35,776 nt of DNA from Thermoleophilia bacterium (GTDB taxonomy: Bacteria; Actinomycetota; Thermoleophilia; Gaiellales; Gaiellaceae), in the NCBI GenBank assembly GCA_017882605.1, contig JADGPE010000017.1, positions 1 through 35,776 on the forward strand, read 5' to 3'. Shown in pieces: positions 1 to 7,545 of this stretch; within the stretch, counting starts at the first letter, position 1, and each line of letters opens with the position of its first letter. The notes under the pieces are model-generated. The model saw nothing but the letters and a program-made list of their open reading frames with translations. It searched no databases and had not been told where the DNA came from. The position numbers and the translations under genes were made by a program.

Positions 1-44
1 TGCACCGTGGCGAGGACGTACTCGGGATGGATGTCGGTCTTCAT
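1..44 (-). CDS. rpmE: 50S ribosomal protein L31, N-terminal fragment
   Basis: The first 14 codons of a gene that runs off the left edge of the window. The translation MKTDIHPEYVLATV matches the conserved N-terminus of L31, a small protein of the large ribosomal subunit (family start M-K-x-D-I-H-P-x-Y). Its ATG (44-42) overlaps the TGA of the upstream threonine dehydratase (43-41) as ATGA, so the two are probably co-transcribed and translationally coupled. Whether it has the zinc-binding cysteines cannot be seen because they lie beyond the edge. Confidence 0.85.
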   Translation of the reverse strand, partial: MKTDIHPEYVLATV

Positions 45-958
45 TGCCGGGCCAGGATAGCAGCGGCGGTTTCCCTGGCGACGTTGCCGCCCGAGACCAG
101 GAGCACCGGTCGCTCGGCTTCGATCTTGCCGGCGAGCCAGGCCGCGCTGGCCGCTGCGCCGGCCGGTTCGCAGGCCAGCTTGGCGCGCGCGTAGAGGAAG
201 CGAAACGCCTCTTCGATCTCCTCCTCGGTGACGAGGACCCGCTCCAGGTTCTTCGTGATCTCGAGCGGCAGCCGTCCGGCGAACGGCGCGTTCAGGCCGT
301 CTGCGATCGAGGTCGGAGTGACGTGAGTCGGCTCGCCGTGTTCGAGACCGGTGTGCAGCGCCGTGCTCGTCTCCGGCTCAACGGCGATCACGCGCATGCT
401 CGCGCCGACGGCGACCTGGATGCCGGAGATGAGGCCGCCGCCCCCCACGGGGACGACGATCGCGTCGGCATCCGGTGCGTCCTCTTCGATCTCGAGCCCG
501 ACCGTGCCGGCGCCCGCAAGCACGAGCGGATCGTCGAACGGGTGCACAAGCGTCCGTCCTGTCTCCTCGATCAACGCGTCCAGGCGGGCAAACGCGTCAC
601 CTGGCCCCGTCGCCTCGAGGTCGACCGTCGCGCCGTAGCTGCGCGTTGCGGTGATCTTCTGCTCGGAGGCGCCTTGCCACATCACGACGAGCGCGTCGAT
701 GCCTTCGGCCGCGGCGGCGTAGGCGGTCGCCTGGGCGTGGTTGCCGGCGCTGATCGCGATCACGCCGCGTCCCTTCTCCGCTGAGGTGAGGCTGCTGATC
801 TTGTTCAGCGCGCCGCGAGCCTTGAACGAGCCCGTGCGCTGGAACAGCTCGCACTTGAGGCGTGCGTTGAGCGTGCGGCTCGAGAGGAGCGGCGTTCGGG
901 GCAGGCGGCTGCCGATCGTCGCGCGCGCGCGCTCGACGTCGTCACGAGTCGGGGTCAC
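41..958 (-). CDS. Threonine/serine dehydratase (PLP-dependent, catabolic-length)
   Basis: A fold-type II PLP enzyme of 305 aa, predicted to deaminate L-threonine to 2-oxobutyrate (or serine to pyruvate) in the cytoplasm. The Schiff-base lysine lies in TGSFKARGA, the phosphate-binding glycine loop is VPVGGGGLISG, and the C-terminal cofactor motif is LLVSGGN. There is no C-terminal ACT regulatory domain, so it resembles the short catabolic type (TdcB-like) or serine racemase more than biosynthetic IlvA. The frame stays open to 1171, but that would run into the divergent gene at 1023; I chose GTG 958 (VTPTRDDVERA), where family similarity begins and which has a TACGGT -10-like box 6 nt upstream. 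The 3' end overlaps rpmE by 4 nt. Substrate preference cannot be decided from sequence. Confidence 0.88.
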   Translation of the reverse strand: MTPTRDDVERARATIGSRLPRTPLLSSRTLNARLKCELFQRTGSFKARGALNKISSLTSAEKGRGVIAISAGNHAQATAYAAAAEGIDALVVMWQGASEQKITATRSYGATVDLEATGPGDAFARLDALIEETGRTLVHPFDDPLVLAGAGTVGLEIEEDAPDADAIVVPVGGGGLISGIQVAVGASMRVIAVEPETSTALHTGLEHGEPTHVTPTSIADGLNAPFAGRLPLEITKNLERVLVTEEEIEEAFRFLYARAKLACEPAGAAASAAWLAGKIEAERPVLLVSGGNVARETAAAILARQ

Positions 959-964
959 GACCGA

Positions 965-970
965 ACCGTA
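965..970 (-). promoter_or_regulatory. -10 box of the threonine dehydratase (leaderless-type)
   Basis: TACGGT on the minus strand, followed by 6 nt and then the GTG start. There is no Shine-Dalgarno sequence. The fit to TANNNT at this distance places the transcript start at or next to the start codon. Confidence 0.5.
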
Positions 971-1022
971 ATCGGCCGGACGGCGAATCAGCGCCGTCAA
1001 CCAGCTAGATGGGGGTTTTCCG

Positions 1023-2258
1023 TTGAAGAATCTGAAGACGTCACTCGTCCTGCTCGCCGTCCTGGCTCTGGCCGTGGCGGCAGTCGCCTCAGGGGCGTTG
1101 AACCGCCCGGCCCAGACCGGGCACGGGTCGATGGCGGGGATGAACATGACGATGTCGCATTCGTCCGGCACCGCCTCGTCGAAGGCGGTTCAGCTTCGCG
1201 TCACGTTGAACGAGCTGCTCGGCGAGCATGCGATTCTCGCGATCCAGGCAACCCAGCGCGGCCTCGTCGGAGGCAAGGACTTCCCGGCGATCGCGAAGCA
1301 GCTCGACGCGAACAGCGTCGCGATCTCGAAGGCGATCGCGTCGATGTACGGCGCCGCGGCCGGCAAGCAGTTCCTGAACGGCAAGAACCTGTGGCGCGAC
1401 CACATCAACGACTTCGTCGCCTACACAGTCGCAACCGCCAAGCACGACAAGGCCGGCCAGAAGAAGGCCGTCAACGACCTGATGACCTACATCCAGGTGC
1501 AGGCCGCATTCTTCGCCAAGGCAACCGGGCTGCCGAAGCAGGCACTCGTCAACGACCTCACCGCACACGTCCTCCAGCTCAAGGGCCAGCTGGACGCGTA
1601 TGCCGCCGGGAACTACGCGCAGGCCTACACACTCACGAACGCGGCGTACGAGCACATGGGCATGACAGCCGACGTGCTGGCGGGCGCGATCGCGAAGCAG
1701 AAGGGCCTCGGCCCGATCTCGAGTCGGAAGGCGGATCTTCAGGTCGCGCTCGACCGGCTGCTCGGAGAGCACGCGCTGCTCGCGACGTGGGCAACGCAGG
1801 CCGGCCTGATCGGCGGGAAGAACTTCCCGGCGCTCGCCAAGGCGCTCGACAACAACTCGGTTGCGATCTCCAAGGCGATCGGCTCCCTCTACGGTGCCGC
1901 GGCGGGAAAGACGTTCCTGAACGGCAAGAACCTGTGGCGCGACCACATCAACGACTTCGTCGCCTACACAGTCGCCACTGCGAAGCACGACAAGGCCGGC
2001 CAGAAGAAGGCCGTCAACGACCTGATGAGCTACATCCAGGTGCAGGCCGCGTTCTTCGCCAAGGCGACCGGGCTGCCGAAGCAGGTACTCGTCAACGACC
2101 TCACCGCACACGTCCTGCAGCTCAAGGGCGCGCTCGACGAGTACGACGCGAACCAGTACGCGAAGACGTTCACGCTCGTGCACGGCGCGTATCAGCACAT
2201 GTTCATGACCGGTGCCGCGCTGGCCGGCGGCATCGCGAGCCAGAAGGGGCTCAAGTAG
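1023..2258 (+). CDS. Exported protein with two tandem all-alpha domains, function unknown
   Basis: 411 aa starting at TTG with a GGGGG stretch about 7 nt upstream. Residues 1-24 are a signal peptide (MKNLK, then a hydrophobic core). A Met/His-rich linker (GHGSMAGMNMTMSH, about 33-46) could bind copper or another metal. Then come two copies of one domain, about 58-228 and 238-410, each with LLGEHA, FPA(I/L)AK, NSVAISKAI, LWRDHINDFVAYTVATAKHDKAG and a closing AYxHMxMT segment. I recall similar domains in exported Gram-positive proteins sometimes labelled 'copper amine oxidase', but no amine oxidase motif is present here, so I assign no enzyme function. Conserved His and Asp (EH, RDH, KHD, HM) suggest a metal-binding helical bundle; that is inference. 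The last 8 nt overlap the convergent methyltransferase. Confidence 0.8.
   Translation: MKNLKTSLVLLAVLALAVAAVASGALNRPAQTGHGSMAGMNMTMSHSSGTASSKAVQLRVTLNELLGEHAILAIQATQRGLVGGKDFPAIAKQLDANSVAISKAIASMYGAAAGKQFLNGKNLWRDHINDFVAYTVATAKHDKAGQKKAVNDLMTYIQVQAAFFAKATGLPKQALVNDLTAHVLQLKGQLDAYAAGNYAQAYTLTNAAYEHMGMTADVLAGAIAKQKGLGPISSRKADLQVALDRLLGEHALLATWATQAGLIGGKNFPALAKALDNNSVAISKAIGSLYGAAAGKTFLNGKNLWRDHINDFVAYTVATAKHDKAGQKKAVNDLMSYIQVQAAFFAKATGLPKQVLVNDLTAHVLQLKGALDEYDANQYAKTFTLVHGAYQHMFMTGAALAGGIASQKGLK
1370..1586 (+). repeat. Intragenic direct repeat, copy 1
   Basis: 217 nt repeated in the same frame 543 nt (181 codons) downstream, with about 8 differences by my count. It covers the FLNGKNLWRDHIND to HVLQLKG part of domain 1. 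The flanking halves of the two domains are clearly less alike. Confidence 0.9.
1913..2129 (+). repeat. Intragenic direct repeat, copy 2
   Basis: Second copy of the 217-nt repeat at 1370-1586, in domain 2 of the same exported protein. The first 63 nt (1913-1975) are identical to 1370-1432. Confidence 0.9.
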
Positions 2259-2994
2259 CGGCCGCGCGCTGGCGCACGGCTTCGAAGAGCAATACAGCGG
2301 CGGCGGTGCTCGCGTTCAGCGAGTCCGCCGCCGTACCTCTCATCGGGATCACGACCTCGACGTCCGCGAGCGCACGCCACGTGTGGTCGAGCCCCGCGTC
2401 CTCGGAGCCGATCAGGAACGCGGTCGGGACGGTGTAGTCGACCGCGGTGTGGGCTCGAGTCGTGTCGAGCACGGCGGCGATCTTGTTGTGCTGTAGCGCG
2501 GCGACGTCGGTCTGGATCGCTTCGACGATCGGGAGGGTGAAGACGGCGCCGGTCGACGCACGGATCGCGTTCGGGTTCCACGGATCGAAGTTCGGACCGG
2601 CGACGAGCAACGCGTCGACGCCTGCGGCGTCCGCTGTTCGCGCCATCGCGCCGAGGTTGCCCGGCTTCTCGATGTTGACGGCGACGAGCACGAGGGTCGC
2701 GTCCTCGGGCAGTGCTCGCTGCGGGGTCTCGAAGACGCCGAGCAGCCCTTCCGGCTCGGCTCGGTAGGCCATCTTGGCGAGAACGCGCGCGCTGACCTCC
2801 TCGGCGCCCGGCCGCGTCCACTCCGGGAGCAACTCGGGCGCGACGTAGATCGCACGGGGCGCAAGCCCGGCCGCGAGCGCGCGTTCGACCTCCCGGACGC
2901 CTTCGGCGATCAACAACCCGTCCCGCCGCCGCTCCCGCGACTTCCGCAGCCGCAGAACGTCCTTGACGCGAGGATTGTCAGCGGAGGTGATCAC
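2251..2994 (-). CDS. SpoU/TrmH-family RNA 2'-O-methyltransferase
   Basis: 247 aa, a SAM-dependent SPOUT-class enzyme predicted to 2'-O-methylate rRNA or tRNA. An N-terminal substrate-binding part (about 1-95, beginning ITSADNPRVKDVLRLRKSRER) is followed by the SpoU domain with its three motifs: NIEKPGNLGAMARTADAAG (motif 1), FLIGSEDAGL (motif 2) and VVIPMRGTAADSLNASTAAA (motif 3). The trefoil-knot residues are all present, so it should be active; the exact target nucleotide cannot be read from sequence. Start is GTG 2994, with TAGATT 9 nt upstream. It is convergent with the exported protein (8-nt overlap) and divergent from the RAYT. Confidence 0.9.
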   Translation of the reverse strand: MITSADNPRVKDVLRLRKSRERRRDGLLIAEGVREVERALAAGLAPRAIYVAPELLPEWTRPGAEEVSARVLAKMAYRAEPEGLLGVFETPQRALPEDATLVLVAVNIEKPGNLGAMARTADAAGVDALLVAGPNFDPWNPNAIRASTGAVFTLPIVEAIQTDVAALQHNKIAAVLDTTRAHTAVDYTVPTAFLIGSEDAGLDHTWRALADVEVVIPMRGTAADSLNASTAAAVLLFEAVRQRAAAT

Positions 2995-3003
2995 GACCTG
3001 CCG

Positions 3004-3009
3004 AATCTA
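3004..3009 (-). promoter_or_regulatory. -10 box of the SpoU methyltransferase
   Basis: TAGATT on the minus strand, 9 nt before the GTG start. Confidence 0.4.
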
Positions 3010-3018
3010 GCCACGTCT

Positions 3019-3031
3019 GGTGTCAGACACC
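3019..3031. repeat. REP-like palindrome, left of the RAYT
   Basis: GGTGTCAGACACC, a perfect 6-bp palindrome around a central A. The same sequence, inverted (central T), lies at the other end of the RAYT gene (3668-3680), and an inverted pair is found at 28502-28534. Confidence 0.85.
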
Positions 3032-3098
3032 GACAAGAGAGGGTGAAAAGAGCGAGTCGAGAGTCAAACGGGACGATGCGCGTGCGCGCTCGTTCGCC

Positions 3099-3104
3099 TA
3101 CCGT
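3099..3104 (+). promoter_or_regulatory. -10 box of the RAYT gene
   Basis: TACCGT, 8 nt before the ATG at 3113. No Shine-Dalgarno sequence is visible. Confidence 0.4.
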
Positions 3105-3112
3105 CGCTGCGC

Positions 3113-3676
3113 ATGGGATATCCACTACGCGAGGAGCTCCCCGGGGCGTACTACCACGTCGGAACGCGCGGGAACAACCAACGTGACATCTTCACGCACG
3201 CCCGCTCCTACGAGCTGTTCCTGCTCATCTTTGGAGCCCAGGTGAAGGCGTTCGGCTGGGAGGTCGTCGCTTATTGCCTGATGAGGAACCACTACCACCT
3301 CGTCATGCGGATCTGCGAGCGCGGCCTGTCGCGGGGAATGCAGAAGCTCAACGGCGGCTACGCGCGCGCATTCAATGGTCGCGAGGGCCGGCGGGACCAC
3401 CTCTTCGGCCGACGGTTCTGGAGCCGCGAGATCGAAGACGAAGCCGACCTCCTGGTGACGTGTCGGTACGTCCATCTGAACCCGACACGTTCATTCGGCG
3501 TGCTGCCGGAACACTGGCAGTGGAGCGGGCATCGAGTCGCAGTCGGGCTGGACACGCCGCGGCCATTCCACAGCCCGGACGCGCTCTGGATGCTCCTCCA
3601 CCCCGAGCCTCGGCAAGCGATGGATTCGTACGGGTCTTTCGTCGACGAGGCGCTGTTAGCCATGTCCGGTGTCTGA
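3113..3676 (+). CDS. REP-associated tyrosine transposase (RAYT, Y1_Tnp family)
   Basis: 187 aa, single-domain HUH (Y1) nuclease related to IS200/IS605 TnpA. The family start (PGAYYHVGTRGNNQRDIF) is followed by the HUH metal site in CLMRNHYHLVM (about residues 57-67) and the catalytic tyrosine in CRYVHLNPT (about 117). Such proteins cut and rejoin single-stranded DNA at REP palindromes. The gene is flanked by inverted copies of GGTGTCWGACACC (3019-3031 and 3668-3680), and its TGA stop (3674-3676) lies inside the right copy, so the repeat encodes the last residues Gly-Val and the stop. No partner TnpB is present. All catalytic residues are intact, so it may be active. RAYTs are usually single-copy domesticated genes rather than self-spreading transposons. 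Confidence 0.9.
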   Translation: MGYPLREELPGAYYHVGTRGNNQRDIFTHARSYELFLLIFGAQVKAFGWEVVAYCLMRNHYHLVMRICERGLSRGMQKLNGGYARAFNGREGRRDHLFGRRFWSREIEDEADLLVTCRYVHLNPTRSFGVLPEHWQWSGHRVAVGLDTPRPFHSPDALWMLLHPEPRQAMDSYGSFVDEALLAMSGV

Positions 3677-3680
3677 CACC
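3668..3680. repeat. REP-like palindrome, right of the RAYT
   Basis: GGTGTCTGACACC, an inverted copy of 3019-3031. It overlaps the last three codons of the RAYT gene and supplies its TGA stop. It also sits between two convergent genes, where it could form a short hairpin. Confidence 0.85.
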
Positions 3681-3703
3681 GTGAACCCGGGCGCGCGAGA
3701 GAG

Positions 3704-5398
3704 TTACGTGAGCGTGTACTCGGGGCCGCTACCGCCTTCCGGTGGCGTCAGGCGGCCGCCCTTCGCTGTGATGGCGCCGCATTGCACACAGTTGGACGGC
3801 GCGAGCTTCACCTCGACCGTGCCGTCGCCGTCGGCCTCGCCGACCTCGTACACGTGCGCAGGGCACATCCTCGCCCACAGCTCGGCCACCTCCCGCGGCA
3901 CCTTCGTCTGCACGCGGATGTGATTCGGCTGGTCGTCGCGCGTGCGGTTGCCGGACGCGAACACGCTCGACAGCTTGTCGAACGTCAACACACCGTCCGG
4001 AGCCGGATACGACGTCGCGCGGTCCGTGACGATCAGCGACTGCTCGGCATCGCGCTCCGTCTCCAGATCGCCCGGCGGGAATCTCCCCTTCGTGGCCGTC
4101 ATCGCACCTGCGAGCGCACCGCCGGCGTAGAAGCCGCGGCCGAACGCCTGGCGCATGTTCCGCACCTCTCTCAGGTCACTCCAGATGAACGACTCGCGCA
4201 CCGACTCGTCATACGAGCGGAGCGCATCACGAGCAGACGCGCCGCGCTCCAACGTGCGCCACGCCGCCTCCGCGGCGAGCCGGCCCGACTCGATCGCGTA
4301 GTGAATCCCCTTCAGCGCCGGCACGTTCACGAACCCGACACCGTCGCCGCACAGCAAGAGGCCCGGCGCGTGCAGCTTCTTCGGCAGCGCGACGAATCCG
4401 CCTTCGGGGATCGTCTTCGCGCCCCACTGCACCCGCTCCCCACCGTCGAGGATCCTTCGCACTCGTGGATGCGTCTTCAACTCCTGCAACAGATCGTGCA
4501 CGGACAGCTCCGCATCGCGGTAGTCGAGCCCGACGACCATGCCGACGGTGACCATGTCGTCGCCCATCGGGTAGATGAACGAACCGCCGAACTCGCGATA
4601 CTTGCGTCCACCGCGCAGCGGCCAGCCCATCGTGTGCACGACCTCGTGCAAAGGCTTCGCGACCTTCCACACCTCCTTCACCCCGAGCGCCCACACCTGC
4701 GGGTTGTCGCTCCGCAGCCGAAAATGATCGAGCGCCGCACCGGTCAGATGCCCCTGGGTTCCCTCCGCGAGGATCGTCACGCGCGCGACGATGTCCGAGC
4801 CCGGCTCGAAATTGCCGAGCTCCTCCCCGGCCCGCCCGCGGCCGCGATCACCGGTGCGCACGCCGAGCACGCGGCCGCCGTCCACGACCAGTTGCCCGGC
4901 GGTCGTCTCCGGCAGAATCGTCACGCCGAGCGCCTCCGCCTCCTCACCGAGCCAGCGCCCAAGCTGCGACAACGACGCGACGTAATTGCGGTGATTGACC
5001 ATCGTCGGCGGCGTCGGCAGGCGCAGGGCACGCCGCTTCGTCAGGAAGAGCACCGACTCGCCGTGCACCTCACCGTAGAAGGGCATTTCGTCGACGCGCT
5101 TGCGCCCCTTGAACAACCGTTGCAGGCCCCGCGGGTTGATCACCGCTCCCGAGAGCAGGTGCGAGCCCGGCGCCTTGCCCTTCTCGAGCACGGCAACCGG
5201 TACGTCGCCCAGCCGATCCGACATGGCGGGATGCTCCTCCAGCAGCTGCCCGAGGCGAATCGCGGCCGCAAGTCCCGCTGGGCCGGCGCCGACGATCAGG
5301 AACCCGACCTCGATGCGCTCGTCGACCGGATCCGTCGGCGCGGCGATCGCCTCCGGCGGAGACCACGGCGGTGGAAACTCAGATGGACGAACGCTCAC
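3704..5398 (-). CDS. Electron transfer flavoprotein-quinone oxidoreductase (ETF-QO)
   Basis: 564 aa, single-polypeptide ETF-QO (FixC plus FixX-like parts). It passes electrons from reduced ETF through FAD and an iron-sulfur cluster to the membrane quinone pool. The Rossmann FAD motif IVGAGPAGLAAA lies at 35-46; the ETF-QO signature around GDGVGFVNVPALKGIHYAIESGR (about 350) and the C-terminal ferredoxin-like end (PPEGGSGPEY) are present. Family members bind 4Fe-4S with four Cys (CP...NCxxCxxC). Here only Cys512, Cys537 and Cys540 remain; the fourth position is Ile543 (codon ATC at 3772-3770). It is therefore either adapted to a 3Fe-4S or alternatively ligated cluster, or impaired. GTG 5398 overlaps the stop of etfA as GTGA, which fixes the start. 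Last gene of the operon. Confidence 0.92.
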   Translation of the reverse strand: MSVRPSEFPPPWSPPEAIAAPTDPVDERIEVGFLIVGAGPAGLAAAIRLGQLLEEHPAMSDRLGDVPVAVLEKGKAPGSHLLSGAVINPRGLQRLFKGRKRVDEMPFYGEVHGESVLFLTKRRALRLPTPPTMVNHRNYVASLSQLGRWLGEEAEALGVTILPETTAGQLVVDGGRVLGVRTGDRGRGRAGEELGNFEPGSDIVARVTILAEGTQGHLTGAALDHFRLRSDNPQVWALGVKEVWKVAKPLHEVVHTMGWPLRGGRKYREFGGSFIYPMGDDMVTVGMVVGLDYRDAELSVHDLLQELKTHPRVRRILDGGERVQWGAKTIPEGGFVALPKKLHAPGLLLCGDGVGFVNVPALKGIHYAIESGRLAAEAAWRTLERGASARDALRSYDESVRESFIWSDLREVRNMRQAFGRGFYAGGALAGAMTATKGRFPPGDLETERDAEQSLIVTDRATSYPAPDGVLTFDKLSSVFASGNRTRDDQPNHIRVQTKVPREVAELWARMCPAHVYEVGEADGDGTVEVKLAPSNCVQCGAITAKGGRLTPPEGGSGPEYTLT

Positions 5399-6348
5399 GA
5401 CTTGCGCGCGCGCACGAGCTCGATGAGCTTCGGCACGATTGCATGCAGGTCACCGACGACGCCGAGATCGGAAAACTCGAAAATCGGCGCGTTCGGATCC
5501 TTGTTGATCGCAACGATCACGTTCGAGCCCTGCATCCCGACCTTGTGCTGAATCGCGCCGGAGATGCCGAGCGCGACATACAGTTTCGGCGACACCGTCT
5601 TGCCCGTCTGGCCGACCTGCGCCGAATACGGGTACCAGCCGGCGTCGACGACCGCGCGCGTCGCCGCAACTGCACCGCCGAGCGCCTGCGCCAGCTCCTC
5701 TGCAAGCGCGAACTTCTCGGGCTCGCCGAGACCGCGGCCGCCCGCGACGATCACCTCGGCATCCTCGATCGACGGGCCTTGCTGCTCTGCGTGCGCCTGC
5801 TCGACCATCTCGGCCTGCGTCGAGAAGTCTTCGAGCTCGACCGCTGCGTCCTTCACCTCGGCAGTGCCGCCCGTCTCGTTCGCGTCGAACGTTCCGGAGC
5901 GGAAGACCGCCAGCTTCACATCGCTCGACCAGCCGACGTCGACGACGACGGAGTCTGCGAGCGCAGGCCGCTTGCCCACGGCATCGGTGCTCAGGTCGAC
6001 GAGGTCCCAGTTGAGACCCGCGTCGAGACGTGCCGCGAGCCCCGCGGCCACGTCGGCGGCGAGCACCGATTGTGCGAACAGCACGGTGTCGAATCCCTCG
6101 TCGCGAACCAGCTTCGCGAGCACGTCGACGCGCGTTTGCGGCAACGGCGGCGCCAGACGCTCGTCGTCCGCGACGAAGACGGTCGCAGCGCCGAACCTCC
6201 CCGCCGATTCGGCGAGGCCGCGCACGCCGGACCCGATCACCACGCCGGCGACGTCCGCGCCCATCTGCACGGCTTTCGCAAGGACGCCGAGCGATCCCTT
6301 CTGGATCGTGTCCTCGTGATGCTCGAGGAAGACAAGCGTCCCGGCCAT
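5395..6348 (-). CDS. etfA: Electron transfer flavoprotein, alpha subunit
   Basis: 317 aa, FAD-carrying subunit of the heterodimeric ETF that accepts electrons from acyl-CoA dehydrogenases. The N-terminal domain (MAGTLVFLEHHED, 1 to about 190) is followed by the conserved FAD-binding C-terminal domain with AGGRGLG (about 200) and GQTGKTVSPKLYVALGISGA plus IQHKVGM (about 255-280). The length is typical. ATG 6348 shares one base with the TGA of etfB (TGATG), and the 3' end overlaps the ETF-QO start by 4 nt, so etfB-etfA-ETF-QO is a tightly coupled unit. Confidence 0.95.
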   Translation of the reverse strand: MAGTLVFLEHHEDTIQKGSLGVLAKAVQMGADVAGVVIGSGVRGLAESAGRFGAATVFVADDERLAPPLPQTRVDVLAKLVRDEGFDTVLFAQSVLAADVAAGLAARLDAGLNWDLVDLSTDAVGKRPALADSVVVDVGWSSDVKLAVFRSGTFDANETGGTAEVKDAAVELEDFSTQAEMVEQAHAEQQGPSIEDAEVIVAGGRGLGEPEKFALAEELAQALGGAVAATRAVVDAGWYPYSAQVGQTGKTVSPKLYVALGISGAIQHKVGMQGSNVIVAINKDPNAPIFEFSDLGVVGDLHAIVPKLIELVRARKS

Positions 6349-7109
6349 CAGACGAGCCGCTTCTCCGTGAGGAACTCGACGATCTGTTCTGCTGCGTTGC
6401 CGTCGTCCTCGATCTTGCGCGCTTCACCACGCGCGGGCGGCGGGTTGAGCGCAATCACGGTCGTGCCCGCGGCCGCCGCGCCGCCGACGTCGGCGGCTGA
6501 GAGGGTGTCCTGCGGCTTCTTCTTCGCGCCCATGATCCCCTTCAGCGACGGATAGCGCGGTGTGTTGATGGCATCCGAGACCGCGATCACCGCGGGCAGC
6601 GGCGCGCGGATCGTGTCGTAGCCGAACTCCGTCTGCCGCTTGCCGATGACCGACGCGCCGTCGTTCGTCAACTCGCTCACCTGCGAGATGACAGGCCGTC
6701 GCAGCCGCTCGGCCACGGCCGACCACAGACACGCGCCTCCGCCGTCCGCCGACTGCTGCCCGAACAGAACGAGATCGGCGCTCTCCCGCTCGATCGCAAC
6801 GGCCAGAGCCCGCGCGGTCCCGAGCAGATCGGCACCCTCCAGGCCCGGATCCGTGATCAGAACTGCCCGGTCTGCGCCCATCGCGAGTGCCTTGCGAAGC
6901 GCGTCCATCGCCTTTTCCGGGCCCATCGAGACCACGACCACCTCGCCGTCACCGCCGGCCTCTTTCAAGCGAAGCGCTTCCTCGACGGCATACGTGTCGA
7001 AGTCGGAGATCGCGAGCTCGACCGAACGGTCGATGCGCTTCGTGGACGGGTCGATGCGCCTTCCCGCGGCCGCATCCGGAACTGCCTTTACGCAGACTGC
7101 GATCTTCAT
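6348..7109 (-). CDS. etfB: Electron transfer flavoprotein, beta subunit
   Basis: 253 aa, AMP-binding subunit of ETF. The start MKIAVCVKAVPDAA is typical, followed by the ETF-beta signature around VEEALRLKEAGGDGEVVVVSMGP, the ADRAVLI segment and the C-terminal recognition-loop region (LPAVIAVSDAINTPRYPSLKGIM and AKKK). It begins 20 nt after the B12-binding mutase subunit and joins etfA by a one-base overlap, so mutase and ETF genes are probably one transcript. Confidence 0.95.
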   Translation of the reverse strand: MKIAVCVKAVPDAAAGRRIDPSTKRIDRSVELAISDFDTYAVEEALRLKEAGGDGEVVVVSMGPEKAMDALRKALAMGADRAVLITDPGLEGADLLGTARALAVAIERESADLVLFGQQSADGGGACLWSAVAERLRRPVISQVSELTNDGASVIGKRQTEFGYDTIRAPLPAVIAVSDAINTPRYPSLKGIMGAKKKPQDTLSAADVGGAAAAGTTVIALNPPPARGEARKIEDDGNAAEQIVEFLTEKRLV

Positions 7110-7129
7110 GCGGCCACGACTCTAGCTGG

Positions 7130-7525
7130 CTAAACCGGAACGCGGCCCTGCAAGAACTCGACGATCTCGCTCGTCGGTGCGCCGGGGGTGAACACCTCGG
7201 CCACTCCCTGCTTCTTCAGCTCGGTCACGTCGTCCTGCGGGATCGTGCCACCGACGAGCACGAGCAGGTCCTCCGCACCTTGGCTGCGCAGCAAGTCGAG
7301 GATGCGCGGCACGAGCGTCATGTGAGCGCCGGAGAGAATGGAGATACCGACCGCGTCGGCGTCTTCCTGAATCGCCGTCTCGACAATCTGCTCGGGTGTC
7401 TGGTGCAGCCCGGTGTAGATGACTTCCATCCCGGCGTCACGGAGAGCGCGCGCGATGATCTTGGCGCCGCGGTCGTGTCCGTCGAGCCCCGGCTTCGCGA
7501 TCACGACTCTGATCTTTCCTGCCAC
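7130..7525 (-). CDS. B12-binding small subunit of an acyl-CoA mutase (IcmB-like)
   Basis: 131 aa, a free-standing cobalamin-binding domain. The DxHxxG motif that supplies the lower-axial His is [12 protein letters not shown] (about residues 9-20), followed by [12 protein letters not shown] and VGGTIPQDD, both typical of B12 mutases. The frame extends back into the large-subunit gene; I chose GTG 7525, just before [10 protein letters not shown], where the family begins. It works with the large subunit encoded 20 nt upstream. A separate small subunit is the arrangement of isobutyryl-CoA mutase (IcmA/IcmB) and of archaeal-type methylmalonyl-CoA mutases. Confidence 0.88.
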   Translation of the reverse strand: MAGKIRVVIAKPGLDGHDRGAKIIARALRDAGMEVIYTGLHQTPEQIVETAIQEDADAVGISILSGAHMTLVPRILDLLRSQGAEDLLVLVGGTIPQDDVTELKKQGVAEVFTPGAPTSEIVEFLQGRVPV

Positions 7526-7545
7526 GGCGAGCAGTATAGGAACGC

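Noticed and set aside
1023-2258. Copper amine oxidase function for the exported tandem-domain protein
   Set aside because: Similar domains have, as I recall, sometimes carried this label, but there is no topaquinone motif (NYD/E) or copper-site arrangement of an amine oxidase, and the length is too short.
3113-3676. Complete IS200/IS605 insertion sequence
   Set aside because: No tnpB, no typical subterminal hairpin ends or AT-rich target; the flanking palindromes and protein type fit a RAYT with REP elements instead.
3782-5551. 589-codon open frame on the plus strand
   Set aside because: It is the antisense of ETF-QO and etfA, rich in Arg and His as typical for shadow frames in high-GC DNA, and has no recognisable motif.
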